From: Pomphorhynchus laevis
Taxonomy: Eukaryota; Acanthocephala; Palaeacanthocephala; Echinorhynchida; Pomphorhynchidae
Assembly: GCA_012934845.2 (NCBI GenBank)
Contig: WNNJ02000878.1
Span: 1 to 64,000 of the forward strand
DNA length: 64,000 nucleotides
Direction of reading: 5' to 3'
Shown here: piece by piece, positions 30,460 through 42,055 of the stretch
How the letters are laid out: each line of letters begins with the position of its first letter
How positions within the stretch are numbered: position 1 is the stretch's first letter
Program-made: the position numbers and the translations under genes
The notes under the pieces: model-generated
Database searches by the model: none
Seen by the model: only the letters and a program-made list of their open reading frames with translations
Told to the model about the DNA's origin: nothing

Positions 30460-31310
30460 TATTTTAAATGTTAATATTTTAATATTATATAAAATCTTAT
30501 ATAATATATATTTGTTATTTATAATTATCTATTATTTAATTATTAATTATTTAATTATTTAATAAATAATTAATAATTAATTTATCAGTTAGCTGATTTG
30601 ATTTATTAAATATTATTTCTAGAATAATTTAAAAATTCCATCAAATTAGTAGCTTTTAAAGTCGACCTTAGAAGTTCATAATAAGGACAAATGAACAGCT
30701 TTGCTTTAGATTACGTTAACAGAAGATAATGCAATTTGTAATTCGCTGTGATTTATATATCAGTTCGAGGAAAGCTAAAAAAAATTGAAAATAATGAATG
30801 TGAATTAAAATTTACCATTTAAGAAATCAATGCAATTATCTGTATACTATAAATAAAAGATAAACTATACGTTTATTTATTAAAATATATAATATTTATA
30901 AATATATTATAAAATATATATTATTTGCCTTTCAGTTTATATATACATTTGCCTTTCAGTTTTATACAAAATTGAAAAGTAGTTTTGAAGTTCATCAGAT
31001 TATCGATGATAATCTTATCGATAAAATCGATCGATATTAGATAATGATTTCATGTATATAAATCGTTTAATTTTAAGAAATTTGGTCTAAATTTACGTAA
31101 GTTGAACATTTTTTGTGCATTTACAGAGAGTAAAACCGATTTAAAATTTAATAAAAATCTTAGCAAAAGCGAAATATCTTCTTAGAAATCGAATAAAAGA
31201 AATGCACAGATTTTTGAGTAATTTGTCATTTAATTACGATAATTAAAAACCTGTATTTAGTTGTCCAAAATAGATTTAGCTGTTTTTATAATGAAATCAT
31301 TACGATTACA
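30460..31310. other. AT-rich sequence without recognised gene
   Basis: Poly-A/T and TTAATTATT-type low complexity (30480-30600), a small repeat of TTTGCCTTTCAGTTT near 30930-30965, and no coding frame of note. Confidence 0.4.
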
Positions 31311-31314
31311 AATA

Positions 31315-31445
31315 AAGAATTATTGGAGCTGGATCAAAGAAGGGAGAAAATTATTTTTGATATTTCCCTAACTTATCTTAGTATCATCAGATATAATTTT
31401 CTGAAGATGCTAACAGATGTTAACTTCATAATATAAGGTCATGTT
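31315..31445 (+). repeat. Founder-like fold-back copy beside satellite 1
   Basis: GAATTATTGGAGCTGGATCA, TTTTTGATATTTCCCTAACT and ATAATTTTCTGAAGATGCTA in one unit. It resembles the dispersed copies more than the array monomers and lies about 120 bp before the array. A perfect 15-bp-arm hairpin (31470-31506, CAATTATTGGAGGTA and its complement) separates it from the array. Confidence 0.6.
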
Positions 31446-31559
31446 ATATTAAAATATAAATATTATAAACAATTATTGGAGGTAATTGAAATACCTCCAA
31501 TAATTGAAAAATTTCAAGGGTTTTAAATAACTCTTTTGTCTATAAATGGTTGATGAAAT

Positions 31560-34500
31560 GATTTTGTAAATAATTATTGGAGCTGGATCAAAAAAAAGAA
31601 TTTTTTGTGATATTTCGCTAACTTCTGTAAGCATCTTCATATGTAATTTTCTGATGCAATTTTCTGATGATGCTAACAGTAGTTTGCAAATTGAAAAATT
31701 TCAAGGGTTTTAAATAACTCTTTTTTCTATAAATGGTTGATGAAATGATTTTGTAAATAATTATTGGAGCTGGATCAAAAAAAAAGAATTTTTTGTGATA
31801 TTTCGCTAACTTCTGTAAGCATCTTCATATGTAATTTTCTGATGCAATTTTCTGATGATGCTAACAGTAGTTTGCAAATTGAAAAATTTCAAGGGTTTTA
31901 AATAACTCTTTTTTCTATAAATGGTTGATGAAATGATTTTGTAAATAATTATTGGAGCGGGATCAAAAAAAAAGAATTTTTTGTGATATTTCGCTAACTT
32001 CTGTAAGCATCTTCATATGTAATTTTCTGATGATGCTAACAGTAGTTAGCAAATTGAAAAATTTCAAGGGTTTTAAATAACTCTTTTTTCTATAAATGGT
32101 TGATGAAATGATTTTGTAAATAATTATTGGAGGTGGATTAAAAAAAAGAATTTTTTGTGATATTTCGCTAACTTCTGTAATCATCTTCATATGTAATTTT
32201 CTGATGCAATTTTCTGATGATGCTAACAGTAGTTTGCAAATTGAAAAATTTCAAGGGTTTTAAATAACTCTTTTTTCTTTAAATGATTGATGAAATGATT
32301 TTGTAAATAATTATTGGAGCTGGATCAAACAAAGAATTTTTTTGTGATATTTCGCTAACTTCTGTAATCATCTTCATATGTAATTTTCTGATGATGCTAA
32401 CAGTAGTTTGCAAATTTAAAAATTTCAAGGGTTTTAAATAACTCTTTTGTCTATAAATGATTGATGAAATGATTTTGTAAATAATAATTGGAGCTGGATC
32501 AAACAAAGAATTTTTTGTGATATTTCGCTAACTTCTTTTAGCATCTTCATATGTAATTTTCTGATGCAATTTTCTGATGATGCTAACAGTAGTTTGCAAA
32601 TTGAAAAATTTCAAGGGTTTTAAATAACTCTTTTTTCTATAAATGGTTGATGAAATGATTTTGTAAATAATTATTGGAGCTGGATCAAAAAAAAAGAATT
32701 TTTTGTGATATTTCGCTAACTTCTGTAAGCATCTTCATATGTAATTTTCTGATGATGCAAACAGTACTTAGCAAATTGAAAAATTTCAAGGGTTTTAAAT
32801 AACTCTTTTGTCTATAAATGGTTGATGAAATGATTTTGTAAATAATTATTGGAGCTGGATCAAAAAAAAGATTTTTTGTGATATTTCGCTAACTTCTGTA
32901 ATCATCTTCATATGTAATTTTCTGATGCAATTTTCTGATGATGCTAACAGTAGTTTGCAAATTGAAAAATTTCAAGGGTTTTAAATAACTCTTTTTTCTA
33001 TAAATGGTTGATGAAATGATTTTGTAAATAATTATTGGAGCTGGATCAAACAAAGAATTTTTTTGTGATATTTCGCTAACTTCTGTAATCATCTTCATAT
33101 GTAATTTTCTGATGATGCTAACAGTAGTTTGCAAATTTAAAAATTTCAAGGGTTTTAAATAACTCTTTTGTCTATAAATGATTGATGAAATGATTTTGTA
33201 AATAATAATTGGAGCTGGATCAAACAAAGAATTTTTTGTGATATTTCGCTAACTTCTTTTAGCATCTTCATATGTAATTTTCTGATGCAATTTTCTGATG
33301 ATGCTAACAGTAGTTTGCAAATTGAAAAATTTCAAGGGTTTTAAATAACTCTTTTTTCTATAAATGGTTGATGAAATGATTTTGTAAATAATTATTGGAG
33401 CTGGATCAAAAAAAAAGAATTTTTTGTGATATTTCGCTAACTTCTGTAAGCATCTTCATATGTAATTTTCTGATGATGCAAACAGTACTTAGCAAATTGA
33501 AAAATTTCAAGGGTTTTAAATAACTCTTTTGTCTATAAATGGTTGATGAAATGATTTTGTAAATAATTATTGGAGCTGGATCAAAAAAAAGAATTTTTTG
33601 TGATATTTCGCTAACTTCTGTAAGCATCTTCATATGTAATTTTCTGATGCAATTTTCTGATGGTGCTAACAGTAGTTAGCAAATTGAAAAATTTCAAGGG
33701 TTTTAAATAACTCTTTTTTCTATAAATGATTGATGAAATGATTTTGTAAATAATAATTGGAGCTGGATCAAACAAAGAATTTTTTGTGATATTTCGCTAA
33801 CTTCTGTAAGCATCTTCGTATGTAATTTTCTGATGCAATTTTCTGATGGTGCTAACAGTAGTTAGCAAATTGAAAAATTTCAAGGGTTTTAAATAACTCT
33901 TTTTTCTATAAATGGTTGATGAAATGATCTTGTAAATAATTATTGGAGGTGGATTAAAAAAAAGATTTTTTGTGATATTTCGCTAACTTCTGTAATCATC
34001 TTCATATGTAATTTTCTGATGCAATTTTCTGATGATGCTAACAGTAGTTTGCAAATTGAAAAATTTCAAGGGTTTTAAATAACTCTTTTTTCTATAAATG
34101 GTTGATGAAATGATTTTGTAAATAATTATTGGAGCTGGATCAAAAAAAAAGAATTTTTTGTGATATTTCGCTAACTTCTTTTAGCATCTTAATATGTAAT
34201 TTTCTGATGATGCTAACAGTAGTTTGCAAATTGAAAAATTTCAAGGGTTTTAAATAACTCTTTTTTCTATAAATGGTTGATGAAATGATTTTGTAAATAA
34301 TTATTGGAGGTGGATCAAAAAAAAGATTTTTTTGTGATATTTCGCTAACTTCTTTTAGCATCTTCATATGTAATTTTCTGATGATGCAAACAGTAGTTAG
34401 CAAATTGAAAAATTTCAAGGGTTTTAAACAACTCTTTTGTCTATAAATGGTTAATGAAATGATTTTGTAAATAATTATTGGAGCTGGATCAAAGAAAAAA

Positions 34501-35600
34501 GAATTTTTTGTGATATTTCGCTAACTTCTTTTAGCATCTTCATATGTAATTTTCTGATGCAATTTTCTGATGATGCTAACAGTAGTTTGCAAATTGAAAA
34601 ATTTCAAGGGTTCTAAATACCTCTTTTGTCTATAAATGGTTGATGAAATGATTTTATAAATAATTATTAGAGCTGGATCAAAGAAAAAAGATTTTTTTGT
34701 GATATTTCGCTAACTTCTTTTAGCATCTTCATATGTAATTTTCTGATGATGCAAACAGTAGTTAGCAAATTGAAAAATTTCAAGGGTTTTAAATAACTCT
34801 TTTTTCTATAAATGGTTGATGAAATGATTTTGTAAATAATTATTGGAGGTGGATCAAAAAAAAGATTTTTTTGTGATATTTCGCTAACTTCTGTAAGCAT
34901 CTTCATATGTAATTTTCTGATGATGCAAACAGTACTTAGCAAATTGAAAAATTTCAAGGGTTTTAAACAACTCTTTTTTCTATAAATGGTTGATGAAATG
35001 ATTTTGTAAATAATTATTGGAGGTGGATCAAAAAAAAGATTTTTTTGTGATATTTCGCTAACTTCTTTTAGCATCTTAATATGTAATTTTCTGATGATGC
35101 AAACAGTAGTTAGCAATTTCAAGGGTTTTAAATAACTCTTTTTTCTATAAATGGTTGATGAAATGATTTTGTAAATAATTATTGGAGCTGGATCAAACAA
35201 AGAATTTTTTGTGATATTTCGCTAACTTCTTTTAGCATCTTCATATGTAATTTTCTGATGCAATTTTCTGATGATGCTAACAGTAGTTTGCAAATTGAAA
35301 AATTTCAAGGGTTTTAAATAACTCTTTTGTCTATAAATGGTTGATGAAATGATTTTGTAAATAATTATTGGAGCTGGATCAAAAAAGAATTTTTTGTGAT
35401 ATTTCGCTAACTTCTGTAAGCATCTTCATATGTAATTTTCTGATGATGCAAACAGTAGTTAGCAAATTGAAAAATTTCAAGGGTTTTAAATAACTCTTTT
35501 GTCTATAAATGGTTGATGAAATGATTTTGTAAATAATTATTGGAGCTGGATCAAAAAAAAGATTTTTTGTGATATTTCGCTAACCTCTGTTAGCATCTTC
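31560..35600. repeat. Satellite 1: ~22 tandem monomers of 174/187 bp
   Basis: Monomers begin ATTATTGGAGCTGGATCAAA. They continue through TTTTGTGATATTTCGCTAAC, TGTAATTTTCTGATGATGCT, AATTTCAAGGGTTTTAAATA and GGTTGATGAAATGATTTTGT. Spacings between successive starts are 187, 188, 175, 187, 174, 186, 175, 186, 174, 186, 175, 187, 186, 186, 175, 174, 189, 176, 174, 165, 186 and 172 bp. The two length classes differ by a ~13-bp duplication of GCAATTTTCTGAT. The long minus-strand frames here are a by-product of the period. Confidence 0.97.
32131..33573. repeat. Satellite 1 higher-order repeat, 2 x 721 bp
   Basis: Four monomers (187+174+186+175 bp) form a block that is repeated once: 32131-32852 and 32853-33573. 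Block-specific variants recur at the same place in each, such as CAAACAAAGAATTTTTTTGT, TAATAATTGGAGCTGG and GCAAACAGTACTTAGC. Confidence 0.9.
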
Positions 35601-35700
35601 CGAAAATTCAGAAAATTTTCTGATGATACTAAGAGAAGTTAGCGAAATATTAAAAATAATTTCCTCTCTTCTTTGATCCAGCTCCAATAATTATTTATCA
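35545..35700. repeat. Inverted terminal unit closing satellite 1
   Basis: The last monomer turns into its own reverse complement. TTCGCTAACCTCTGTTAGCATC is matched by GATGATACTAAGAGAAGTTAGC, and ATTTCCTCTCTTCTTTGATCCAGCTCCAATAATT-type sequence ends the unit. This shows a palindromic element with outer ends reading ATTATTGGAGCTGGATCAAA. Confidence 0.85.
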
Positions 35701-36770
35701 ATAAAATGAATCATTATTAACTCTGTAAAACGGCATCATTAGTTCAAGTTAAAGAAGCAATAAAGTATTTTTAGTTGTGAATTTCATGATATAAAATTTA
35801 ATATTTAAGTTTAAAAAGGTAAATATTATTTTCCGGTTCTTAAAAACAAACTTTTACAGTTGTGTTATATTCAAACAAAGATATCAGATAATTAATCTGA
35901 GTAACGTGTTTATAAACATTGTCGTTAAATAATAATAAATATTTAAATATTAAGAGTTTATTTAATTTAGATTTATATAAAGTAAGAATTTTTTAAATAT
36001 TAAATTATTATGAATTGATTATTAAATAATATACAATGTACCACTATTAAAATTCTATTTTAAATTAAGTAATATATTAAAAATATATAAATTAATATTT
36101 TTAATGAAGTATATTTTTAAAAATATACTTAATATTACCGCAGAAACAGATGTAAGCAGCATCATCAGTAGAACTTAAAGAAGTGATAAAAATACTTCAT
36201 TAACTTTTAAATTTACTTTTAATTATATTTTGATAATTGATGTATTATGAAAAATACTGTTTTATAGATTAAATAAAAAATTACAAATAATGTCGTCCAA
36301 ATAATACACAGTTTCGGTATTTCTGGCAAACGTCATATTGCCGAGAAATTAATATCACAGACCAATAATGAAATGTCAGTGAAACAAATCAGATCACTTT
36401 ACTAATGTCATCATATAATAATGCATAATATAATATACATTATTATTTATTATATAATATGATATATATTTTGTAATACACAAATATCATTAGTTAAATA
36501 TATTTTTCATATAATACGTTGTAGACGAAATTTTAACGTATGTTTAACTAGCTTTGGGAATAATGGCCATTTATAAATAGGTATAATTACAACATAGAAA
36601 ATTATGAGGCTAAAATGTAATTTGGTATTAATAGTTTTCAAGTTACATTATCTAAGAATATAGTGTAATTATTGGATATTTATTATATTACTTGAATTGA
36701 ATTTTTATTATATAACTGATAAAAACAATTTATCGACAAGAAAAAATAATAATACAGAAGATGTTTCTTT
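35701..36770. other. AT-rich sequence without recognised gene
   Basis: Two related short blocks occur (GGCATCATTAGTTCAAGTTAA near 35728 and GCATCATCAGTAGAACTTAA near 36155), each followed by AAGAAG...ATAAA...ACTT. They are an old dispersed or tandem repeat. No coding frame. Confidence 0.4.
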
Positions 36771-36774
36771 CCAA

Positions 36775-37205
36775 CTACTGGTCCGGGTGTCGGGTCGTGG
36801 GGGCAGTGAACGAACTAAACTACTCCAAACATCGCTATCTTGAGCGGCACACAAGAATTATTTGTCAGATAGCAAGGAGTTCTAAGGCCAGTTTTTTCTA
36901 GATTTGATCTCTACTCCGGTACCGAGATCTTTCTTTAAATGTCTTTCCAGAGAGTCCGGTCTGGAAAGCCTTCGAAGAAGGCGATCCCTTGAAATCATAA
37001 GAACGTGTCCTAGCCACCTCAACTGACTTTCTTCGATGTGGAGAAGCAGTAAGGTTAATCATAGTCCATCCCGGATGACTGAGTTAATAACCTTATCTAT
37101 AATTATAAGACCGGCCATACGGTGAAGAAACCTCATTTCAATCGCCTGTATCCGAGATATTAACCTTTCGGTCATAACCAGAAGCTCATGACCATAGGTT
37201 AAGAT
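36775..37205 (-). mobile_element. LINE fragment, RT C-terminal end
   Basis: On the minus strand a broken frame includes YGHELLVMTERLISRIQAIE, MRFLHRMAGL, DGLWLT-like text and SQLRWLGHVLMISRDRLLRR. This is the region just after the RT in RTE/Rex-type LINEs, whose typical motifs are YGxExW..., SRIQAxEMRFLRR and RWxGHVxRM. It is truncated at both ends and unrelated to the LINE A family. Confidence 0.65.
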
Positions 37206-37391
37206 ATGAACGAAGATTTAATATAATAATATTATATAGATTGAATATAGTTTTAATATATAATTTATGATTATACTTTAACGTACTTTTATGATTATAT
37301 GAATATTTTTTTAAAGAGAGAGATTTATTATTATAATAAACAAAATATTTTGTTTTTCCGAAAATGAGTACTGGATGATTCCTATTTGTTA

Positions 37392-39565
37392 CTATTCTGG
37401 TTGTAATACTGCTCGCTCGCCTAAACGCAATGGCGTACCACGGGATGAGCGTGGACTTCGCAAACTAGCAGATATTGACTGAGTGATTTCGAAGCTGATC
37501 TTTCTCTTAAGTTTCACTGCTAAATCACTGTAACTTAAGGGTCCTTTTTGTGCTAGCGTCGATGCAATTGTTTTCACTAACATGCTAGCTTCTTTGCCAA
37601 ATCCTCCTGCTGTTGAAAAGACTAATGGAACAAATGAAGTGTTTTCAATTCTTCGCACTCTTTCACTGTACTTCGATTTTTTCCGGTTTTCGTTGTACTC
37701 GAAGGCCGATTCAGGTGCACGAGTAATGTTTGATTGAGCTTGTGTTGAAAATACGTCGTAGAACGTTCGCTCGAATCGAGAACCGTATACACCAGATACT
37801 ATATCTAGCCGTGCACATTGTTTGTTCGTTGTCACTGAGTTTACAAATGTAATATTATCGGGAAAATTCATTAACTCCGGTTCAATTCCGACATTGTGGC
37901 AAACTAAGTTCAGAGCACTTGCTATTGTATCCCGGACTGCATTATGTCAGATGATCGGTAGTGCCCCATAATTGCGTGATAGTGCGTGCGCTAAGGTTAT
38001 ATTCGACCCGCAGTAACACAATCGCTTATCGAGACCTTGATCCAAGTTACCATATCGTGCGTTGATTGCATCGGTGAATTCATTGATGGATAGATAAAAT
38101 TTCTCGTGTTTTAGCCGTAAGACACTTAGCCACGATGAGGCACCAATATGTGTCGCATGTTTGATGGTGTTTTGTAGGGAGGGAGCTAGGTCGGTTAGTA
38201 TTTTTGATACACGATCTAGATGTGCTTGATTTCGGAATCGCGTAATTTCATGAAGTACTGTGTTTTGCTTTTCGCGTAGACTATCACCTAAAGAGTTTCC
38301 ATCATAAATCGATAGAAGCATTATTGATGATGTATTCTCAATATGAGCGGTAAATAATGGGTTGGCGATCCCTATTCCTCCTAGCTTGAAAGGGGAGCAG
38401 AGTATATTCGATATTTCATTGGTTAGCTTAAATGTAGCAAATTTAGGGAGCAAGTTGGATTTTATGATATCTTCTAATTCATTCCATACTTTTTCAGTGA
38501 TGTTGCATGAACGCATTATGTGAATCCACTTCGACTGAATTGAATTGACCATTCCTGAATATGCAACGTGCGGATCATTTTTAGCTACTACGCACAATCT
38601 CTCGATTAGTGCTTTCCAGCCGGCAAGCAAATCGTAGATTGATTGCTCTTCATATTCATCAAAACCAATCGGTGAACCAATGACGTTTATTCCAGTCGTT
38701 GTTGTATTGATGTTTGTGTCGGGCAATTGATCATTATTTATAAGTAGATGCGATAATATGTTTGATTTCTTTGCGTTTATAAAGTAGCCATACTTCGGGC
38801 CATCTACATGTAGAATATTCCACACTTTCTTTAACATATCAAGCGGTCCAACAAAGTTGGCATCGTCGGCGTACCATATTTGTACAACAGAAGGGACCTG
38901 CCACTTTATTGTGTCGATCAATGGAAGTGAAGTCATAGCGAAACCTGTCATGGCAAAAGGGTCACCTTATGTGAAACCTTCTGATGACAAGATACTTTTT
39001 TCATCGATTGTAAGTACAGCCGGGCTAGAGTACATATTTTGGAGTGCACATGACAGGGCAGGACATACAAAATTTATATTGTGTAGTGCAACTGCACGGT
39101 TTGTTAGGTTGAAAGCGTTCCTTGCATCAATAGTCATTAGACAATTTTCGGTTGATAGGTTTAGTTCTTTTTTGAGATTCGCGATAGCAAGTTCAAGTCC
39201 ACCTCTTTGTGAAGCTCCCAATTGTGTAGTTCCTGCGACATTCTGTATATAATTGCGTGCAATGGTTAGAATCGCTTTGCTTATGATCCGCCTGATGGTG
39301 TTGCATATTCCGATAGGGCGGATACCACCAGATTTCTTCTTCAAAGCAACTAGACGGCAAACGGTGAAAGGATTGAGGGAGCCCGATGGCACTTTTTCAG
39401 TAGCAACAAAAATGACAAATTTGGCAATGGCCTTGGCAAGTAAATTTGATTGCTGTCCAAAATCGGTTAACATTTGAAACCATGCTCGAGAATCAAGCCC
39501 AGATGGTCCCGCCGATCCATTTATTCGTCTGCTTGATTTGATAATGGCGGTCTCCTTTAGTGCAT
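37392..39565 (-). mobile_element. RT element with R2-like zinc and endonuclease tail
   Basis: One minus-strand frame of roughly 720 codons, broken about twice. N-terminal: RRINGSAGPSGLDSRAWFQM, then CRLVALKKKSGGIRPIGI (first RT block) and LGASQRGGLELAIANLKKEL. Motif A reads TIDARNAFNLTNR, GDP starts motif B, and motif C is IWYADDANFVG. After a thumb-like region come a CYCGSNITLAHALS zinc-type motif, ARLDI, ERTFYDVFS and NTSFVPLVFSTAGGFGKEA. A CX1C...H motif followed by a D...(E)xFxDV segment resembles the restriction-like endonuclease of R2-group elements. I have seen similar RTs in invertebrate genomes but cannot name the family. Treated as a decayed copy; a sister fragment is at 8480-8880. 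Confidence 0.7.
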
Positions 39566-40455
39566 AGAAACGACAATGATGAATTAATTATTGAACGACA
39601 TTATTAATTAATTATCAATTAATTATTTATTAAACGACAATTAATTTCAAGTTTATTGACGTATCTTGATTGTACTTAATTTATTTGATTTACTTTCAAT
39701 TTAAACGCTAAAGGTTAATATTTCAACTTAAATTCGTAAAGGTTAATTTTCTAATATACTTTCCCACAATGATTTGAAGAAAGGTAAGTTGAGAACATTT
39801 ATTAAAATTTTCACTTTCTTCTCACTGGCATCGCCAAAACTTGGACTTTGTATGCAGTTTCGTCAGCGGCAGATGAAAACTTTAATATTAGAAAATATTA
39901 GTCATATATCAGTCATACTTTCTTAAAGATTTATTTCTTAAACAGAAACAGACTTTTCACATATTCTAAATAATGTAACAGGTCGTATATTTGGTAATTT
40001 AATCTCTGTTAGTATGTTAAAACTAAATTATATTAACCAAATTGCAAAAGAAATTTCACTGTTAAAAACAGATAAGTAAATAGAAAATATTGACAAAATC
40101 GTGTCTTATCAACACGTTTAGTCTATAATATATGGTTGTGAACACAAGTATTATCATCGCAAACACGTGATAAAAATTATTGTTTTCTTGCTACAGGCAA
40201 TAGTCATGTAATTAGAAAATTTAAAGCTTTGTTTATAACTAGCCCATAATGATAATTTTGGATATGCTTTTTAAACACTATAATGTCAAGTTTTTTGAAC
40301 TTCAAGTAATCAGTCTTAACAAATTTCAGATGAATATTTTAGATATTTTATTTTATTAATTTTAGTAAGGAGAAGTTATTCAAGTGATAGAAATTATAAT
40401 GCACTAGGGAGCATAGGTTGAGAATTTTCAACAAATTGAACTTTATTAACACATA
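39566..40455. other. Upstream flank of the glycosyltransferase gene
   Basis: AT-rich, no coding frame. A stretch at 39790-39880 (CTCACTGGCATCGCC, CAGTTTCGTCAGCGGCAG) is less AT-rich and could be a promoter or old coding remnant. No TATA box or initiator can be assigned with confidence. Confidence 0.35.
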
Positions 40456-41439
40456 ATGAGAAACAATCAAATAATATATTGGTGGGTCTTTGGAATCATG
40501 ATTATAATGTATATTACGAGGATAACCATTTTGCAAAAACACAAAGAACTGTTTGCGATTAAAAATTCGAAAATCGAAGTATATTTTAAAGATCATCTAT
40601 TTAAAAATCGATTCATGCCTAATTGCCCATCAATGATATCGGGTGATTTTCATCATGGAATTCCAAGTAACAATAATTCAATAGTCATAGATTACTATGC
40701 TGAATTAAATTCAGAATTCGACATTGAGTCAATTAAAAAAGGGGGAATTTGGTATCCACGAAAATGCAAGCCTGTTCATGAGCCTATTGCACTAATATTA
40801 CCAGTAAAAGGAAGGATACGTCAGCTAAAGTTGTACCTTTCAAGAATTCATCCATTTTTACAACAGCAAAACATACCGTATGTCATCATAACTGTAAACC
40901 AGACTGGAAAAGAACCGTTTAATAGAGGTGTACTTTTTAATGTGGGTGTATTACATATACCTAGTACCATTAACTGTTTTATTTTAAGTGATGTTGATCT
41001 GATTCCGGATCGATACGATAATATGTTTACATGTAATGAACTTCATCCAAAGCACATGTCGCCAGCCGTATCGAAATTCGACTATAAATTACCGTACGAA
41101 GAAATTTTTGGAGGCATTGTGGCATTTACTAGAGAACAATTTTACAGAATTAACGGTTTCAGCACACGTTACTGGGGATGGGGTGGAGAAGACGATGATT
41201 TATTTAAACGTACAATTAAATATTTCAAAAATATCTACCGAGTACCACTTGATATTGGAAGGATAACTCACATGAATCATTATATAAATGAAAGTGGTGA
41301 TATAAATAATGATCGGTACAAATTGCTGAAAGATGTATATGATTACTCGAAGGATGGGCTGAACAATACGTTATCAATTTGTACGGTACTTAGTATAAAT
41401 TATTTACACTTCAGAACTGATATCACCGTCCATTGCTGA
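40456..41439 (+). CDS. GT7 family beta-1,4-Gal/GalNAc transferase
   Basis: A complete 327-residue type II Golgi glycosyltransferase in one exon. It should transfer Gal or GalNAc from the UDP sugar to GlcNAc on glycoproteins or glycolipids. A short cytoplasmic tail (MRNNQ) is followed by a membrane anchor at about 6-26. Family motifs: ILPVKGR (114-120), FNRGVLFNVG (155-164), CFILSDVDLIPD with Mn-binding DVD (179-181), FGGIVAFTREQF (218-229), INGFSTRYWGWGGEDDD (232-248) and HMNH (272-275) near the second metal site. Residue 217 is Ile where vertebrate beta4GalT1 has Tyr289; Ile/Leu there is associated with GalNAc use. Sequons: NNS, NQT, NNT. The lack of introns suggests a retrocopy or intron loss. 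Confidence 0.9.
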   Translation: MRNNQIIYWWVFGIMIIMYITRITILQKHKELFAIKNSKIEVYFKDHLFKNRFMPNCPSMISGDFHHGIPSNNNSIVIDYYAELNSEFDIESIKKGGIWYPRKCKPVHEPIALILPVKGRIRQLKLYLSRIHPFLQQQNIPYVIITVNQTGKEPFNRGVLFNVGVLHIPSTINCFILSDVDLIPDRYDNMFTCNELHPKHMSPAVSKFDYKLPYEEIFGGIVAFTREQFYRINGFSTRYWGWGGEDDDLFKRTIKYFKNIYRVPLDIGRITHMNHYINESGDINNDRYKLLKDVYDYSKDGLNNTLSICTVLSINYLHFRTDITVHC

Positions 41440-42055
41440 CAAAAACCGGTATAGAAAATGCAAAAGTATGTTCAAATTGTAATATAAATAATTAGCTAAG
41501 TTGAACTATTCATTGATCTATTAGACTATGTATATATAAAATGTTGAAATTATCTTTTCGTTATAAAAATTCAAACAAATTAATGTAACAATAATAACTG
41601 TAAAATCTATTTTTACCTTCTGTTTTCTATGATCTGAAATATGCTCGATGGTTTTGAAGAATATTAAACGCTATTTGGGGTTAACAGGTACTTCATTTGC
41701 ATCTCTGATATATATTCTATTATTTATTACACACTTTTTAAATAAATTATTTATTTATATTTATTCATACATAATATTATATATAAATATAAATTATGCA
41801 TATATTTATAATTTAAAATATATTTTATGTTATAATATTTCGTCTCCATCATTGAAAGACAGAATTGTTTAATAAATTTTTCATAAATGTTTATACATAG
41901 ATATTCAAATCATTTTACATAATAGTTTGTAAGCACTTAACAATTTAGTATAAAATTATGATTTGTCTGAAATTATAAAAAAATGCGCTATTTACGAATA
42001 AGGTCATTTACACAAATGAACTTGATCATTAATTAGAAGCTCCTGTTTAGTCTAT
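41440..42055. other. Flank between GT7 gene and satellite 2
   Basis: AT-rich. A short frame (41648-41872, MVLKNIKRYLGLTGTSFASL then a hydrophobic, A/T-driven run) is open but resembles no family I know. No clear polyadenylation site was identified. Confidence 0.35.

Noticed and set aside
31963-35200. Series of 75-177-residue minus-strand ORFs in satellite 1
   Set aside because: They repeat the same segment (IIIYKIISSTIYRKKSYLK) because 174 and 186 are multiples of three and the monomer lacks stops in one frame. No start context, domain or codon bias.
31560-35600. CRISPR-like array
   Set aside because: Units are 170-190 bp and contiguous, without short repeats separated by unique spacers; the host is a eukaryote.
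38857-39477. Plus-strand ORFs opposite the 37.4-39.6 kb RT element
   Set aside because: Antisense shadows; only the minus strand shows RT motifs.
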